Positions 60,878-64,000 of a stretch of DNA of 64,000 nucleotides are shown in pieces. Source of the DNA: Dillenia suffruticosa (taxonomy: Eukaryota; Streptophyta; Magnoliopsida; Dilleniales; Dilleniaceae); NCBI GenBank assembly GCA_033439265.1, contig JAVTVX010000019.1, positions 2,797,501-2,861,500 of the forward strand, given 5' to 3'. The position numbers were made by a program, and so were the translations under genes. Each line of letters begins with the position of its first letter. Positions within the stretch are counted from its first letter, which is position 1. The notes beneath the pieces are model-generated. The model searched no databases. It was not told the origin of the DNA and saw only the letters and a program-made list of their open reading frames with translations.

Positions 60878-61050
60878 ACTTTTTTTTTATGGATACATTT
60901 GTGTTTCCTCTTATTAATCTAATCTGAACACTTTAAAACTCATTAAGAAATTAACTCTCTCAAATTATTTTTTTCTATTCTCAGTATTCAAACTTGAAAT
61001 TTTTGATTAAGGTGATAGAATACTCGATCACTCTCTCCAAAAGAATTTGA
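60878..61050 (-). mobile_element. SINE shared by all units (unit 3 copy)
   Basis: Same insertion as 13,296-13,472, with the target copies TTTAATTAACTATA (60,864-60,877) and TTGAATTAACTATA (61,051-61,064). Confidence 0.78.
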
Positions 61051-61088
61051 TTGAATTAACTATATCTTGAACCATAATATTGTCTATA

Positions 61089-61272
61089 TTTAACTCAACT
61101 CTTTTAAATTGAGTGGTTGGACACTCTACCCTCTTAATCAGAAATCTCAAATTCGAGTTCTGGGAATGATGAAAAAGGATTTGGGAGGACTCATAGTATT
61201 CGAACCGAATTAATCGAGTAAAATCCGGATACCGGTGGTAACAAAATAAAAATAAAAATAAAAGAAAAAGAA
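61089..61272 (+). mobile_element. SINE shared with unit 1, absent from unit 2 (unit 3 copy)
   Basis: Same insertion as 13,514-13,696: box A-like GAGTGGTTGGACACTC, box B-like CAAATTCGAGTTCTG, 3' domain and AATAAAAATAAAA tail. The right target copy AACAATGTTGTCTATA is at 61,273-61,288. The left copy is slightly worn. Confidence 0.82.
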
Positions 61273-61288
61273 AACAATGTTGTCTATA

Positions 61289-61739
61289 CTCTGCCTACCC
61301 GGGACGAGGCTGCAGTGCGAGGAATCCAAGAGAGCTTGATATATATATATGTATATATTTTTTAACAAAGGAGGGTATTGTTTTAGGGGAGGGAGATAAA
61401 AGCTCGAACTGGTCTCAGTTTGGTACCACTAGATTTAAAGGCTCTTGGCGAGATCTGTGGGTTTGGGTGCAAATACTTCATATGATTGCATACAACTTTA
61501 GCAAACACTTTATAGACAACATTGCAAAGGCCAACAGGCTTGAATTGATGAACAGACTGACATCGAAGACATAGGAATTAAGGTTATGAGTGTGGTGCCC
61601 AAGATTGACAGCTTCTTGAACAAATAACAGCAGCCTAAGACCCAAATATGCCAGAACTTCTAAAAAACACGGGGGAACAGCCATCTGGGCCTGATGCCGA
61701 GAACAGCCTTTCTAAGGCTCCTGATCAGTTATTCTTGGG
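61289..61739. other. Upstream region of gene 3
   Basis: Aligns with 13,713-14,194 with small indels. A short TA run lies near 61,339-61,350. No gene was recognised. Confidence 0.6.
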
Positions 61740-61955
61740 CTTGAAACAAAGGGAAAATTGCAAGAATTCGGCCACACATTGGTCCAAATTTTTTGGGCCC
61801 AAGCATTCAAAGTCATTGACAGGTTGGTTTTGTTTTTTAGCTCGAGGCTTGAAACGAAGGGAAAATTGCTAGAATTAGGCCCACACATTGGTCCAAATTT
61901 TTTGGGCCCAAGCAATCAAAGTCATTGACAGGATGGTTTTGTTTTTTAGCTTGAG
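61740..61955 (+). repeat. Promoter tandem repeat of gene 3, two units
   Basis: Units start at 61,740 and 61,848 and match the three-unit array of gene 1, with the same GGCCCA and GGGCCC strings. Confidence 0.83.
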
Positions 61956-62056
61956 TTTTCCATTAATATGACTTTGTTCCATCGTTCCCTTCCTTTCACT
62001 CATTGAATTTTTACACAGATTTTACTGGTATCCAATATCTTCACATAAAAGTTATC

Positions 62057-62155
62057 ATGGTAGATTTCAATTCAATTATGGTTGCCTACAAAGTCGGCTT
62101 CAAAGTCCTCCGAGGACCTTCCTGGTCGTTACCTCACTATTTCTCTCTCTGTTGA
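62057..62155 (+). promoter_or_regulatory. Upstream ORF before gene 3
   Basis: An ATG at 62,057, with a second in-frame ATG at 62,078, opens a frame ending in TGA at 62,153-62,155. From the second ATG it matches the 25-codon uORF of gene 1 at 21 positions. The first ATG replaces an ATA in gene 1. Confidence 0.45.
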
Positions 62156-62201
62156 GTTTCTGCCTGGAGCAGAAATAGCAGAACGAATTTCAATCAAAGA
62201 G

Positions 62202-64000
62202 ATGCAAGGAAAATCGTTGATTGGGTGGCTTAATGTTCTAGGATTTCTTATTTCTCTATTTGTTTCTTCCTTGAAATATTTGACATGTGTGGACAACAAC
62301 ATAGTACCAGGAACATTTCTCAGTTCAAACCAGACTATAGTTTCAGCAGGTGGGACTTTTGCCTTGGGCTTCTTCGGTCCTGAAAATTCTACTAAAAGCT
62401 ATCTAGGAATATGGTATAACGATATTGCTCAAAAGACGGTGATTTGGGTTGCAAATAGACAATCTCCTTTAGCACAAAACTCTTCAAACACTTTCTTAAT
62501 AGGCAATGATGGGAATTTTCTTATCTGGGACAGCGCAAGAAATGCTATATGGTCATCAAATGTATCGCTTTCTAACTCCACTTCAAAGAATAGCTCTGGG
62601 ATTTTAATGGATACAGGAAATCTTGTCCTGAAACTTGGTGAAGGTATTTTGTGGCAGAGCTTTGATTATCCTTCGGACATGTTTGTGCCGGGCATGAAAA
62701 TAAGCTTAAATCACAGAACCCACAAAGAAATTAGTCTCACTTCGTGGTTAGATGAAGAAGATCCACAAACGGGGCTGTTTACTTATGGTATAGACCCTAG
62801 AGGTGTTCTGCAGTCCTTAATCAGGAAGTCGTCTTTTCCATATCTTCGGACAGATGTTTGGGATGGTAGTCCCACATATGTAGCACTTAATAGCAGTGGA
62901 AAGTATTTTGCATATATCACAATGGGCATCAATGATGATGAAACCTATTTTACCCTTAGTATCTCAGATAACTCTATTCATTTGAGGTATCAGTTACTCC
63001 CTAGTGGGAAATTGCAGCTTCTTGAATGGCGCAACACTGGGTGGGTTGTTTTGGCGGCAGCACCTGAAGATAAATGCGATTACTATGCTCGTTGTGGACC
63101 ATACGGTAGCTGTGTTTGGAGCAGCCCCTCTTTGTTATGCAAGTGTTTGACGGGCTTCAAGCCCAAAAATCAGCAAGAGTGGGACACAGGGAACTGGACT
63201 GAAGGTTGTGCATACCTAAAGGAGATAAAATGCAATGAAGATGGATTTTTGAGGCTGGGAGGAATGAAATTACCGGATAATTCTATCTGGTTGGGTAATT
63301 TGAATTCGAGTGCATGTAAAGTTGAATGCCTCGTGAACTGTTCATGTAGTGCTTATGCTTTTGCCAATTTAAGCATAGGGAATTCAACAAGGTGTTTGCA
63401 TTGGTATGGCGAATTGATTGATCTGGTGCAGAACATTACACCAGGACAGGATATTTATATACGCCTTGATAGCTTAGAGTTGGGTATGATTCTTTCTCGT
63501 ATCCAGGACCATTGTTTAATTCACAACCATGCGTTTGTTATTTGCAGGTTCTCCCATTCCTCCCTTTTGCCAAGCAAAGAAGAAATTAAAAAAAAAAAAA
63601 AAAAGGGTCATGTCAATTGTTATGCCAACCGAAACTCATTATGTTATGAAAATTGATGTGGCCTTGTTGGATATTGCAGTTGGAACTGGAAAGTCTGGTA
63701 GCTTAAAGGACGAAAACAAACATCAGAAAGCAATTGTAGCCGCTGCTGTTTGCATGGGATTGCTCTTTCTTGGTGTAGCTGGTTACTACTTGTGGAGAAA
63801 AAGAGTAGAGCACAAAGGTTGAAATCCGCACATGCACATATACACGACGATGCTATGATATGCACGTCAGCACTTGAGCATAATTATCAGTAGTGCATGT
63901 ATCTTCTTCTTGTTCATACTTATTCTTGATATATTCATGTTGAAAGCAGGACAATTGAAGGGAGATATGCCTTTCAGGACTTTTGAAGCAGATGAAATTG
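62202..64000 (+). CDS. Gene 3: G-type lectin S-receptor-like Ser/Thr kinase, cut by the window end
   Basis: Exon 1 is 62,202-63,483, exon 2 63,680-63,817, and exon 3 starts at 63,950 and continues past the window. Signal peptide, bulb lectin, S-locus, Cys-rich, PAN and membrane parts are all present and the frame is open. The start codon used by gene 1 is ATC here, so translation should begin at the next ATG, three codons downstream, giving MQGKSLIGW; the signal peptide is kept. The kinase domain lies outside, so function cannot be judged. Intron 1 (196 nt) has a longer A run than in gene 1 and does not keep frame. Lectin and S-locus parts look like gene 2, while the N terminus, PAN and membrane parts look like gene 1. 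Confidence 0.88.

Overview
The window is nuclear DNA of a flowering plant, most likely a eudicot. It has a large AT-rich intergenic space, GT-AG introns of about 100-200 bp, several classes of plant transposon and receptor-like kinase genes with the classical seven-exon S-domain structure. I cannot name the species. There are no organellar, bacterial, rRNA or tRNA genes. The backbone is one host segment of roughly 12 kb, repeated head to tail three times. Each segment ends with a G-type lectin S-receptor-like kinase gene on the + strand. Gene 1 (14767-18045) looks intact and should encode about 828 residues. Gene 2 (38349-41626) is a pseudogene. Gene 3 (62202 onward) is intact as far as it goes but runs off the right edge in exon 3. 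The spacing between genes is now about 23.6-23.9 kb because each unit has collected different insertions. Unit 1 (1 to about 20,690) holds a short, non-autonomous Gypsy-like LTR fossil carrying a captured piece of an A-type cyclin gene (about 4,010-5,943), a fairly young Ty1/copia fossil (7,258-12,153) and a SINE of its own. Unit 2 (about 20,690-46,466) holds an old copia fossil (24,753-35,761) whose leader is split by a 3.6-kb solo LTR with perfect target duplications. It also has a 1.6-kb unclassified insertion in the promoter of gene 2 and two SINEs just after the gene. Unit 3 (about 46,467 to the end) holds a 1.07-kb hAT element and a 9.2-kb Helitron-like block. That block is split by an antisense L1-type LINE and filled with degenerate AT-rich repeats; another SINE lies beyond it. 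An older SINE is shared by all three units. A second one is shared by units 1 and 3, while unit 2 keeps the empty site. These insertions give a relative history: the segment carrying the first SINE duplicated, units 1 and 3 then shared an ancestor, and each unit diverged through its own insertions. In the lectin and S-locus domains, however, gene 3 looks more like gene 2 than gene 1. That points either to gene conversion or to unusually fast change in gene 1. The kinases would act at the plasma membrane, with lectin, S-locus and PAN domains outside and an RD-type Ser/Thr kinase inside. Such clusters usually serve defence or self-recognition signalling, but nothing here identifies a ligand. I found no clearly new molecular system. 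The most informative points are the mosaic gene 3, the variable promoter repeat, the in-frame first intron of gene 1, the cyclin capture and the decayed kinase exon behind each gene.
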